Source of the DNA: Streptomyces sp. XD-27
Lineage (GTDB): Bacteria; Actinomycetota; Actinomycetes; Streptomycetales; Streptomycetaceae
DNA: 64,000 nucleotides
Assembly: GCF_030553055.1 (NCBI RefSeq)
Contig: NZ_CP130713.1
Span: forward strand, 7,316,001 to 7,380,000
Direction of reading: 5' to 3'
Shown here: piece by piece, positions 56,595 through 64,000 of the stretch
Numbering within the stretch: the first letter of the stretch is position 1
Layout of the letters: every line of letters begins with the position of its first letter
Made by a program: the position numbers and the translations under genes
The notes under the pieces: model-generated
Databases searched by the model: none
Told to the model about the DNA's origin: nothing
What the model saw: the letters and a program-made list of their open reading frames with translations, nothing else

Positions 56595-57482
56595 TCACGC
56601 CGCGGCGCGGCGGGGCGCGCGGGGGTCCCGGGTGCGGCGGGACTGTGCCGCGACGAGGGCGGCGAGGGCGATAAGCCCGCCCAGGGCCTGGGCCGCGGTG
56701 AGCTCCTGGCCGAGCGCGAGCCAGCCCAGCGTGGTGGCGACCAGGGGGCTGAGCAGGCCGAGGAAGGTGACGTCGGTGGGGGACAGGACGCGGATGCCCC
56801 GGAACCACAGGGCGTACGCGACGGCGGCGCCGATGACCGTCAGGTAGCCGTAGCCGGCCAGGTTCGCGGCGGTCAGTGTGGCCGGCGGCGGGCCTTCGAC
56901 CAGGAAGGCGACCGGGACCAGCAGCAGCCCGCCGGCGGCCAGTTGCCAGCCGGTCGTCGCCAGCAGGGGCGCGGGCGGCGTCCACCGCTTGCTGAGCACG
57001 ACCCCGGTGGCCATGACCACCGCGCCGCCGAACGCGGCCGCGACACCGAGCCCGTCCAGCCGCGCGTCGGCGCGGAGCACGAGCAGGCTGACCCCGGCCA
57101 CGCCCGCGGCTCCGGCGAGCACGGTACGCGCGGACAACCGCTCACCGAGCAGCCCGGCGGCGAGCCCGGCGACCAGCAGCGGCTGGAGGGCGCCGATGGT
57201 GGCCGCGACCCCGCCGGGCAGCCGGTAGGCGGCGATGAACAGCAGCGCGTTGAACGCCCCGATGTTGAGGGCGCCGAGCAGCAGTGCCCGCCACCACCAG
57301 ATCCCCTGCGGCAGGCGCCGGGTGATGGCGATCAGCGCGAGCCCGGCGGGGAGGGCGCGGACCACCGCGGCCAGCAAGGGCCGGCCCGGGGGCAGCAGTT
57401 CGGTGGTGACGAGGTAGGTGGTCCCCCAGATGGCGGGAGCCAGCGCGGTTATCAGCACGATCCCGATTCGATTGCTTAGCAC
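56595..57482 (-). CDS. EamA/DMT-family transporter
   Basis: About 296 residues with ten predicted helices and two EamA repeats (ALAPAIWGTTYLVTTELLPP in the first; LAGYGYLTVIGAAVAYALWF in the second). Such proteins export amino acids or small metabolites. The GTG start at 57482 has no ribosome site but is inside the MarR operator region, suggesting a leaderless mRNA; an in-frame ATG at 57542 would add a stretch with no membrane or family character. Divergent from a MarR regulator, which probably represses it. Confidence 0.85.
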   Translation of the reverse strand: MLSNRIGIVLITALAPAIWGTTYLVTTELLPPGRPLLAAVVRALPAGLALIAITRRLPQGIWWWRALLLGALNIGAFNALLFIAAYRLPGGVAATIGALQPLLVAGLAAGLLGERLSARTVLAGAAGVAGVSLLVLRADARLDGLGVAAAFGGAVVMATGVVLSKRWTPPAPLLATTGWQLAAGGLLLVPVAFLVEGPPPATLTAANLAGYGYLTVIGAAVAYALWFRGIRVLSPTDVTFLGLLSPLVATTLGWLALGQELTAAQALGGLIALAALVAAQSRRTRDPRAPRRAAA

Positions 57483-57489
57483 TAAGGAA

Positions 57490-57549
57490 ATGTATCTCAG
57501 CGCTAAGCTATCTGGCGGCGGAGGGCGGGTGATGTATCTCACCGCTAAG
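57490..57549. promoter_or_regulatory. Duplicated 18-bp direct repeat, likely MarR operators
   Basis: ATGTATCTCAGCGCTAAG (57490-57507) and ATGTATCTCACCGCTAAG (57532-57549) differ at one base and lie between the EamA start and the MarR start. The AGCGCT core makes each near-palindromic; a related CTTAG-CA-CTAAG lies at 57475-57486. These fit binding of a MarR dimer on the shared promoter region. Confidence 0.7.
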
Positions 57550-57570
57550 GCATTCGGCTAGGCTGGCACC

Positions 57571-58068
57571 GTGGCAGACCATGTGGACCGGGTACTGGAG
57601 CAGTGGGGCAGACAGCGCCCCGACCTGGACGTTTCACCGATGGCGGTGATCGGGCGGCTGGGGAGGCTCCACCGGCTGGTGGACGCTCAACTGGGCCAGA
57701 CGTTCGCCAAGCACGGACTGGACCGGTCGTCGTTCGACGTCCTCGCCACCCTGCGACGCAGCGAACCACCGCACCGCCTGACCCCGGCCGAACTGATGCG
57801 GTCGGCCATGGTCACCTCAGGGGCCATCACCCAGCGGCTCGACCGCCTGGAGGCCCGCGGCCTGGTGGCCCGTGCCCCCAGCGCGTCCGACGGCCGCAGC
57901 GTGCAGGTCTCGCTCACGGACGAGGGTCGCGCGCTCATCGACCAGGCGCTGCCCGATCACATCGCCACGGAGGCCGGCCTGCTCGCCGGCCTCACGGCGC
58001 CGCAGCGCGACCATCTGGTCGACGCGCTCCGCACCTTGCTGGAGTCCCTGGAGGGCACCGCGCGCTGA
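57571..58068 (+). CDS. MarR-family transcriptional regulator
   Basis: A 165-residue winged-helix repressor from a GTG. The recognition region is LTPAELMRSAMVTSGAITQR and the wing LVARAPSASDGRSVQVSLTD. TAGGCT about 7 nt upstream suggests leaderless transcription from the start codon. It probably controls itself and the divergent EamA exporter through the duplicated repeats; the ligand is unknown. Confidence 0.9.
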   Translation: MADHVDRVLEQWGRQRPDLDVSPMAVIGRLGRLHRLVDAQLGQTFAKHGLDRSSFDVLATLRRSEPPHRLTPAELMRSAMVTSGAITQRLDRLEARGLVARAPSASDGRSVQVSLTDEGRALIDQALPDHIATEAGLLAGLTAPQRDHLVDALRTLLESLEGTAR

Positions 58069-58122
58069 CAGGGGGCCGACCCGCACGGAACGGGGGTCGG
58101 CCCCTTCGGCCGGTTGCGCCGA

Positions 58123-59307
58123 TCAGTCCGGCAGCTGGATACGCAAGGGGCCGCAGCCGACGCGGTCGGCCTCCGCGGCCACGTAGCGGGGGAGGAGCGC
58201 GCGGATGTCGCCGGGCCTCCTGCCGTCCCTCGCCCGGACGAGGAAGGTGACCGGACCGGTCGGGCAGGCGGCCTGGAACAGTCCCAAGTCGTCCCGGATG
58301 ACACCGTGTCCGTCGCTGTCCTCACCCGCCTCGATCGGCGTACCGCCGTCGAAGGCCAGGTTGCCGTAGAGCGCGGCCAGCCGGGGATCCTCGACCGTCA
58401 TCAGCCGCAGCCCGGGATGGTCGAACAGCACATCGCGGTCGCAGGTGCGCACCGGGCCGGCGCCGTTGGTCACCACGGGCAGGTAGCGCACGTGGTCCTT
58501 TCGCCTCCCGGGCAGCCGCAGCCCCTTGATGCCGCACACGGCGTCCGGCTGCTCCGCCTGGAACCGCGCCGGTATCGGCATGCGGCCCACAGGGTCGGCG
58601 ATCGTGCCGTCGCATCCCTCGTCGGCCATGAAGTCGTTGACGAGCTTGACCACGGTACGGGCCAGCCGATCGCGCTCCTCGACCTTGACCTCGTCCCTGT
58701 AGACGGTCCAACCCGTCTCCACGTCGATCACGACGGGGCCGTCGTCCTCGCTCGGTCTGCCGAGGCAGCTGTCCGGCACCGCGAGCCAGGCGCGGGTGTC
58801 CGAGGCCATGCCAAGCAGCCCGCCGCTCAGCGGGCTCAGCCGCGCGGACAGGAACTCGTCGGCCCACTGGTCGGCCGCACCGCCGAACCGGGTGTCGAGC
58901 TGGTGGATCCGGACGGTGATGCTGCGGCCGCGGGGCGACTTCAAGACGCACAGTCCTCCTGACAGCCCTTCGGCACCGGTGTGGCCTACTACGGGCACGT
59001 CGGAGGTCTCGATGTCCCGCTTGCCGCCGAACAGCGCCGCCACGTCGTCCTGACCGAGCGCACCCCAGCACGCCCGGTCGTCGGCCGTGAACGGTCCCGT
59101 CTCCGTCCGCCAGGCCACGCCCGCGCCGCCGAGCAGCGCCCCGGCCACGGCCGCGGCCAGCGCGGGCCGCAGCCGGCCGCGCGTCAGTCGCCGCCAGTGC
59201 CACCAGGGCGCGCGCGGCGCGGGGACGGTGTCCTCGGTCGCGCCTTCGGCGCCGTCCTCGGCGGCGGCTCCGGCGCGCTCGGAAACGACCTTCTCGGTGT
59301 CCGTCAT
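58123..59307 (-). CDS. Single-pass membrane protein of unknown function (paralogue B)
   Basis: A 394-residue protein: acidic cytoplasmic N-terminus (about 45 residues), one membrane helix (LRPALAAAVAGALLGGAGVA) and a large extracellular region with several Cys (ACWGALGQDDVAALFGGKRD near the start; GLCVLKSPRG; EGCDGT; VCGIKGL; CDRDVLF; VGCGPLRIQLPD at the end). Resembles its neighbour in layout. No catalytic motif recognised. Translated from an ATG overlapping the upstream stop (ATGA). Possibly extracellular scaffold or sensor proteins. Confidence 0.7.
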   Translation of the reverse strand: MTDTEKVVSERAGAAAEDGAEGATEDTVPAPRAPWWHWRRLTRGRLRPALAAAVAGALLGGAGVAWRTETGPFTADDRACWGALGQDDVAALFGGKRDIETSDVPVVGHTGAEGLSGGLCVLKSPRGRSITVRIHQLDTRFGGAADQWADEFLSARLSPLSGGLLGMASDTRAWLAVPDSCLGRPSEDDGPVVIDVETGWTVYRDEVKVEERDRLARTVVKLVNDFMADEGCDGTIADPVGRMPIPARFQAEQPDAVCGIKGLRLPGRRKDHVRYLPVVTNGAGPVRTCDRDVLFDHPGLRLMTVEDPRLAALYGNLAFDGGTPIEAGEDSDGHGVIRDDLGLFQAACPTGPVTFLVRARDGRRPGDIRALLPRYVAAEADRVGCGPLRIQLPD

Positions 59308-60452
59308 CGGCCGGCACCCCCCGGTGCGATCGGTGCGCAACCCAGGCGTTGCGTCACGGAGTTGGCGAAGGCGACGAAGTACGGCGTCGTCTCGCGGGTG
59401 GCCGGGGCGAGTGCCACGAGGGTGACGGGACGCCCCGCGCATTCGGCCCGTACGACCTTGTAGCCGCCGGTGTCGGTGAAGACGCCGGTGCCGCGCCAGC
59501 CGCGCGCGGGCGGCTTGTCGCCCGTCACACCGTCGAGGAGCGCGGCGAGCCGCGGCTGGGCGACCATCAGGGCGTCGAAGAACCGGTCGGCGCCCCGACT
59601 CAGTCGAACCGAACACGACTGGAAGTCCCGGGTGACCGCACCGACCTGGTATGCGAGGCCATCCGACGTGCCCTCGTCGAGCTCCATGCCGTTGATACGG
59701 CACGCGCGCGTGAAGAAGTCCTCTTTCTTCTCGGCCAGCGTGAGCACGGGCGAGGTGACGCGCAGCGGCTTCGCGGGGGCGCAACCCGCCGCCTCCATGC
59801 CCCGGTTGGCGGCCGCGACCAGCAGCGCGGCCACCGAGCGGGTGCCGCCGAGCTCCGCGCCGTCCGGCACGGAGACGCCGTCGTTCCAGTCCGTCCGCGC
59901 GTCGGAGTCGAGCGTGACCGCTGTCGGCCGGCCGTCCGGTGTGTCGCACCGTTCGGGCAGCACGAGCAGGCCCCGGTCCCCGTCGACGGCCCCGGGCAGC
60001 CCGTCGGGCAGCGGCACGGCACTGCCGCTGAGGTAGGTGTCCAGCCACTCCACGCGCTTCGCGGCGTCTCCGGGCGCCGGGCCGTACGTCACCGTGACCT
60101 CGGCCTTCGAGACGTAGGTGCCGGTACTGCCCGCGTGCTCGGAGCGGATCGCGACGGTGCACCGGCCGCGCGGCCGCTTCGCCGTCGGCGCGGTCTCCTC
60201 GGACGTACGACTGCCGTCCCCGTCACTCAGGAACTCGGGCCCGCTGCCCTCCTCCCAGGCGCCCCAGCAGTAGCGGTCCTCTTCCTCGAACGGTCCGATG
60301 CCCGCGGCCCACGTGCCGACCCCCGCCGCCAGAACCGCCACGGCGGCGGTCGCGGCGAGAGCGGTCTTCGGCCGCGCGCGGACGAGCCGCCTGACCCGGG
60401 CTGTCCAGGCCCGGCCGCCGCCGTCGTCGTCCGATGCGGTCTCATCCGTCAT
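59304..60452 (-). CDS. Single-pass membrane protein of unknown function (paralogue A)
   Basis: A 382-residue protein of the same design as the next gene: acidic N-terminus (MTDETASDDDGGGRAW), basic stretch, one membrane helix (TALAATAAVAVLAAGVGTWA), then an extracellular domain opening EEEDRYCWGAWEE and ending VTQRLGCAPIAPG. Cys positions near the membrane and at the end match the neighbouring protein (CWGA and GC.P). So a tandem duplication of a membrane-anchored protein. Function not known. Overlaps the next gene by 4 nt. Confidence 0.7.
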   Translation of the reverse strand: MTDETASDDDGGGRAWTARVRRLVRARPKTALAATAAVAVLAAGVGTWAAGIGPFEEEDRYCWGAWEEGSGPEFLSDGDGSRTSEETAPTAKRPRGRCTVAIRSEHAGSTGTYVSKAEVTVTYGPAPGDAAKRVEWLDTYLSGSAVPLPDGLPGAVDGDRGLLVLPERCDTPDGRPTAVTLDSDARTDWNDGVSVPDGAELGGTRSVAALLVAAANRGMEAAGCAPAKPLRVTSPVLTLAEKKEDFFTRACRINGMELDEGTSDGLAYQVGAVTRDFQSCSVRLSRGADRFFDALMVAQPRLAALLDGVTGDKPPARGWRGTGVFTDTGGYKVVRAECAGRPVTLVALAPATRETTPYFVAFANSVTQRLGCAPIAPGGAGR

Positions 60453-60579
60453 CGCGGTCCCCCTTGTTCCCCGTACGGCGGACGATGGTATCCACCGGGC
60501 CGGACGGCTCCTGCCCTGCCCCCGCCACCGCGGCGCCACCCCGCTACCGCCGCGCCCCGGCCCGGGCAGCCCGCACCGC

Positions 60580-61779
60580 TCAACCGGTCAGAACCACCTC
60601 CCCGTCCAGCGGCACTCCCGGCAACCGGGTATTGGTGACCAGCGCCAGTTCGTGGGCGCGGTCCCGGCCCGAGCGCCACTGACCGCCGATCAGCGGGACC
60701 AAGGCGATATTGGGGGTGGGCCCATTCGTCCAGTCGAGCGTGCCGGCCATGGTGGCCAGCCGGAGACGGCCGATGGCGTCGGCCACCGCACGGCGGTCGG
60801 TGGGGTCATCGGCGGTGGCCAGGGCGTGTGCGGCCACCTCCAGCAGGGCGTGGGCCAGACCCAGCGGCTGAAGCCACGGCTTGCCGGTGGCCCGTTCGTA
60901 GGCATCCGCGAGCGCGGCGGCCGACGTGCCGTCCAGTGAAGAGCGGTACGGGTGGCGCGGGGACCAGTAGACGAGCGTGGCCACGCCCGCGCCGTCCAGC
61001 TCCGCGGCGGCGGAGCCGTGCGGGTAGGCCAGCCACCGAGAGCACGTGAGCAGCCGGGGCCGCAGCCCGCGCTCCCGCGCCTGCCGGTGGAACAGCGCCA
61101 GATCCCCGGCGGTGGACGCGCTGGTGACGATGTCGCACCCGCCGTCGCGGAAGCGGTCGATGTGCGCGCCGAGGTTCTCGGCCGGTTCGCCGTAGCCACC
61201 CGGATCGACCAGCGTGTGGCCGCGCGCGGCCGCGACCGGGGCGAACCCGTGCTCCCCGTCGCGCAGGAGCCGGCCCTGCAGGTCGTCGTTCCACAGGCAG
61301 CCGACCGCCCGCGCGGGGCCGACTCGTTCCCACATCTCCGCGAAGACCTCGGCGATGTCGTCCAGGCCCCAGGCGAAGTGGTACGTCCAGTGGAACGGCC
61401 GTCCCGGGTCCCCGCCCCGCCCGTACACGTACGCCTGCCAGGGGAAGGTCGTGGACACGCAGGGCACCCCCAGTTCCTCGCAGGTGTCGGCCACCGCGGG
61501 CAGCACCTTCGTGCCGGCCATGGTCACCACCAGCCGCGCCCCTTCGTCCCGTGCCAGCTCCCGCACCGCCTGCCGCGCCGCCGCCGGGTCGGAGCGGCTG
61601 TCGCGGCAGGCGATACGAATGCGACGGCGGCGGGCGCCGTCACCCACGACCGGCAGCCGCTCCCCGAGCCACCGCACGACGAACGACAGCGGGTCGCCCA
61701 GCTGGGCCAGCCGACCGGTCCGCGGCACCACCGCACCGACGCACAACGTGCCTTCTCCCGCACCCGCGATGTCCACCAC
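60580..61779 (-). CDS. Substrate-binding-like protein without signal peptide
   Basis: A 399-residue Peripla_BP_6 (branched-chain amino-acid receptor) domain: LCVGAVVPRTGRLAQLGDPL, VTMAGTKVLPAVADTCEELG, GCDIVTSASTAGDLALFHRQ and SPRHPYRSSLDGTSAAALAD. The N-terminus (MVDIAGAGEGTLC) lacks a signal peptide or membrane helix, so it should stay in the cytoplasm, unlike true periplasmic receptors; a start lost upstream is possible but nothing suitable is seen. No permease or ATPase adjacent. It may be an intracellular sensor domain protein. Second such receptor in this window. Confidence 0.75.
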   Translation of the reverse strand: MVDIAGAGEGTLCVGAVVPRTGRLAQLGDPLSFVVRWLGERLPVVGDGARRRRIRIACRDSRSDPAAARQAVRELARDEGARLVVTMAGTKVLPAVADTCEELGVPCVSTTFPWQAYVYGRGGDPGRPFHWTYHFAWGLDDIAEVFAEMWERVGPARAVGCLWNDDLQGRLLRDGEHGFAPVAAARGHTLVDPGGYGEPAENLGAHIDRFRDGGCDIVTSASTAGDLALFHRQARERGLRPRLLTCSRWLAYPHGSAAAELDGAGVATLVYWSPRHPYRSSLDGTSAAALADAYERATGKPWLQPLGLAHALLEVAAHALATADDPTDRRAVADAIGRLRLATMAGTLDWTNGPTPNIALVPLIGGQWRSGRDRAHELALVTNTRLPGVPLDGEVVLTG

Positions 61780-61947
61780 GGCCGTCCCCTTTCGTGCTCG
61801 GCCCGGTGTCCCCAGGCCACGTTCACTCCTTCAACGCGGGCGACTTCGCCCGGCGTGCCGGATCGGGCCACGGAACACTCGAACGGATGAACGCCCGGCC
61901 GATAAACCGGTTGCCGCCGACCCGTATGCCGCGCAAATGTCGCCCTC

Positions 61948-62814
61948 ATGGATGAGATGGCCTTACTTCAGCGCTCCGGCGGTCCTGTCACCCGCGGTCG
62001 GCTCGCCCGGGACCTGACCGCGCTCGGCCTCACCGAGGGCGACACAGTGATGTTCCACACGCAGATGTCCGCGATCGGATACGTGGCGGGCGGCCCCGCG
62101 ACGATCATCGGCGCCCTCGGCGACGTGGTGGGCGAGCGGGGAACCCTGATGGTGACCTGCTGCTGGAACGACGCCCCGCCCTACGACTTCACCGACTGGC
62201 CCGCCGCCTGGCAGGAGGCCCTGCGCGCGGAGCATCCCGCCTACGACCCCGAGACCAGTGAAGCGGACCACAACAACGGCCGGCTCCCGGAGGCGCTGCG
62301 TCGCTGGCCCGGCGCCGTACGCAGCCGGCATCCCGACGCCAGTTTCGCCGCGCTCGGCGCCGCGGCCGTCTCGCTGATGGCCGATCACCCCTGGGACGAC
62401 CCGCACGGGCCCGACAGCCCCCTGGCACGGCTCGTCGCCATGGGCGGCCGCGTCCTGCTGCTGGGCGCGCCGCTGGACTCCCTCACGCTCCTGCACCACG
62501 CCGAGGCGCTCGCCGAGGCCCCGGGCAAGCGGTTCGTGGACTACGAGCAGCCGATCACCGTCGACGGGGAGCGGGTCTGGCGGCGCTTCCACGACATCGA
62601 CTCGTCGGACGGTGCCTTCGACTACTCCTCCGTGGTGCCCGAGGGTCAGTGGCCGTTCGAGGCCATCGCCCAGGACATGCTCGCCGCCGGCATCGGCGTC
62701 CGCGGCATGGTCGGCGCGGCCGAAAGCCACCTGTTCGACGCCGGCGACGTGGTCGACTTCGGCGTCGCCTGGATCGAGGAGAAGCTGGGCGGGGGAGCGG
62801 CCGTCACCGGGTGA
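61948..62814 (+). CDS. Aminoglycoside 3-N-acetyltransferase family protein
   Basis: A 288-residue AAC(3) family enzyme. LARDLTALGLTEGDTVMFHT is the family opening, and the EADHNNGRLPEALRRWPGAV block with RSRHPDASFAALG, plus LLLGAPLDSLTLLHHAEALA with the catalytic His region, are conserved. It would acetylate the 3-amino group of deoxystreptamine aminoglycosides; some chromosomal homologues acetylate other substrates. No aminoglycoside biosynthetic gene is close. The stop overlaps the 3' end of the convergent gene. Confidence 0.88.
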   Translation: MDEMALLQRSGGPVTRGRLARDLTALGLTEGDTVMFHTQMSAIGYVAGGPATIIGALGDVVGERGTLMVTCCWNDAPPYDFTDWPAAWQEALRAEHPAYDPETSEADHNNGRLPEALRRWPGAVRSRHPDASFAALGAAAVSLMADHPWDDPHGPDSPLARLVAMGGRVLLLGAPLDSLTLLHHAEALAEAPGKRFVDYEQPITVDGERVWRRFHDIDSSDGAFDYSSVVPEGQWPFEAIAQDMLAAGIGVRGMVGAAESHLFDAGDVVDFGVAWIEEKLGGGAAVTG

Positions 62815-63709
62815 CGCGCGGTGCGGCGTTCACCAGGGGGACGGCGGCTGCCGCACGGCCCGCAACCGCGGGCTCGGGCCGGTGCGGGGTGCCGATGTCG
62901 ATGGAGTCGAACTCCTCAACGCTCCCCGGAGGATGGTGCCGGTAGGTGCAGCGGATCGGGTCCTCGTCGTCGAGGCACACCCACACGCCCGGCCACTCGG
63001 GATGGCGGCAGGTGACGAATCGCCCGCACGCCGCGCACGTCACCACGGGGAGTCCGGCGTCGCGCAGGAGTCCGACGGCGGCGCTGTCCGCGTCCGCCGC
63101 CCCGTCGAGGCCGTACGTCAGCGCTTCGAAGAGCGGCATGAAGGGTTCGCTGAGGCTCTCCACGTCGGCCCAGGTCATCGAGCCGGACAGCGGCAGGGTG
63201 TAGCGGTACCCGAAGCGCGGCAGGGCACCGGTCGACGCCTCGCTGACGCAGACGACGTCGTCGTGCCACAGGGCGGCGGGCACCAGACCGGGCATGGCCC
63301 CCAGGATCACCGCCTGCGCCGCCTGGGGATCGCCGTGGTTGAGCAGTCCGGTGAGGACGGCCTCCCGCAGGTCCATGTCCAGGTACAGGGTGTCCTGGAC
63401 CACCGGTTCACTGTCGCTGATCAGCACGCGGCGGCATACAGGGGCGTGCTCGTTGCTGAACAGTTCGACCGACTCGCCGGCGGCGACGGCGCAGATGGCG
63501 TCGGCGACGGTGGGGAAGCTGGCGAGGAAGGCTTCCCACTCGGGCAACGTCCGCCCGATCTCCGGCGGCGATGCGGCGGTGATGCCGAAGGCACTCATTC
63601 CCGACTCGATGCGCCAGTTGATGCCCCTCGCTGTCCAGAGCGACTCCAGCAAGAGAGGTACAGCGGTCGAGAACAGGGCCGACCTCGAACGTGGTAAGGG
63701 GCGGCTCAC
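62804..63709 (-). CDS. Hypothetical protein with a C-x2-C Cys-rich segment
   Basis: A 301-residue soluble protein from a GTG with a good AAAGGAA ribosome site. The middle (EAVLTGLLNHGDPQAAQAV; WHDDVVCVSEASTGALPRFG) is ordinary globular sequence. Near the C-terminus a CAACGRFVTCRHPEWPGVWV stretch followed by CLDDEDPIRC contains five Cys and a His in a zinc-ribbon-like spacing. No family recognised. An alternative ATG start exists at 63598 (MSAFGITAA), but has no ribosome site. Confidence 0.6.
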   Translation of the reverse strand: MSRPLPRSRSALFSTAVPLLLESLWTARGINWRIESGMSAFGITAASPPEIGRTLPEWEAFLASFPTVADAICAVAAGESVELFSNEHAPVCRRVLISDSEPVVQDTLYLDMDLREAVLTGLLNHGDPQAAQAVILGAMPGLVPAALWHDDVVCVSEASTGALPRFGYRYTLPLSGSMTWADVESLSEPFMPLFEALTYGLDGAADADSAAVGLLRDAGLPVVTCAACGRFVTCRHPEWPGVWVCLDDEDPIRCTYRHHPPGSVEEFDSIDIGTPHRPEPAVAGRAAAAVPLVNAAPRVTR

Positions 63710-64000
63710 GAAAGTTCCTTTCGTGGCGGGTGAAATGTTGGGGGCACGCGATTCCTCCGCGGAGGATCCGACGGACCGAGCGGATTCTCAGCGTCCCATC
63801 CTCGTAGGGAAGAAGGGTATTCGGAAGAGGCTGACCGATGCGGATCGGAACGCGATTGATGCCCTCGACTGTATGGCAGGGGTGGCGATTCAACCGGTGA
63901 GAGCGAGACCATTCTTGGCGCGTTGTCCTGGCGACGGGACAGGTATCCGGTGACGCGCGTCTTGCTGACGGATTCCTTTCCTGACGACCTCCTCTTGGCC
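63710..64000. other. Window-end intergenic stretch, AT-richer
   Basis: About 290 bp with lower GC than the rest of the window. I see no convincing gene start, RNA gene or repeat. It should contain the promoter of the leftward hypothetical gene at 63709. Confidence 0.4.

Noticed and set aside
60580-61779. Classical amino-acid ABC importer
   Set aside because: No export signal on the binding protein and no permease or ABC ATPase gene adjacent.
61948-62814. AAC(3) gene as self-resistance of an aminoglycoside cluster
   Set aside because: No sugar, aminocyclitol or other biosynthetic gene is nearby; a stand-alone chromosomal acetyltransferase is sufficient.

Overview
The window is very GC-rich, with GTG/TTG starts, strong G/C third-position bias and a gene set typical of Streptomyces: a geosmin synthase, the MurT/GatD peptidoglycan-amidating pair, an NlpC/P60 hydrolase behind a ydaO-type riboswitch, a SpoIIE-type phosphatase and a RsbW-type kinase. 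It is almost certainly chromosomal DNA from a Streptomyces or close relative. No rRNA, tRNA, CRISPR array, insertion sequence or phage gene was seen.

Layout. 1-5.0 kb: partial CorC/HlyC-type membrane protein, a GNAT acetyltransferase carrying a palindromic repeat, and an ABC ATPase/FtsX-permease pair. 5.2-5.8 kb: a two-gene toxin-antitoxin-like unit (RHH protein plus degenerate Fic/Doc-like protein). 5.8-11.4 kb: a compact one-strand operon that looks like a RiPP (ribosomally made, modified peptide) cluster. Its order is ferritin-like diiron protein, 33-residue precursor peptide, strong stem-loop, B12-type radical SAM enzyme, DUF5825-like partner, MFS exporter, SDR. This is the most interesting region. 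11.8-16.6 kb: biotin genes bioD, bioA, bioB and divergent bioF. 16.7-20.1 kb: anti-sigma kinase, DUF6328-like membrane protein, riboswitch-controlled NlpC/P60 hydrolase, ClpP-like protease, solitary Phd/YefM antitoxin. 20.2-28.0 kb: secreted M28 aminopeptidase, urease ureABCFGD, secreted tripeptidyl aminopeptidase. 28.1-37.6 kb: poly(ADP-ribose) glycohydrolase-like protein, epimerase, CtaG-like protein, pfkA, gatD-murT, deformylase, TetR regulator and acyl-CoA dehydrogenase. 37.8-48.3 kb: Ada-AlkA repair fusion, PAS/GAF/PP2C phosphatase, serine hydrolase, universal stress protein, a P-loop ATPase paired with a membrane-anchored substrate-binding protein, methyltransferase. 48.3-64 kb: succinate-semialdehyde dehydrogenase, geosmin synthase, an orphan kdpB, type II thioesterase beside an hpaB relic, NmrA-like reductase, EamA exporter/MarR pair, two single-pass membrane proteins, a signal-less substrate-binding protein, an aminoglycoside 3-N-acetyltransferase and an unknown protein.

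Quality warning. Eight otherwise intact genes (GNAT, bioA, M28 peptidase, murT, ada-alkA, the P-loop ATPase, its binding-protein partner, geosmin synthase) each lack exactly one base modulo three, usually at a short G/C run; the ABC ATPase lacks two or gains one. Same-sign defects in homopolymers, including in murT, fit assembly indels better than real decay. These genes are annotated as single CDSs spanning both frames.

Regulatory signals seen: operator palindromes or repeats at the toxin-antitoxin, clpP/phd, tetR/acyl-CoA dehydrogenase, bioB/bioF and EamA/marR loci, a Crp-like box plus riboswitch upstream of the NlpC gene, and 11-nt-spaced CGTCA repeats upstream of kdpB. Several genes are followed by short tandem repeats that begin at the stop codon.
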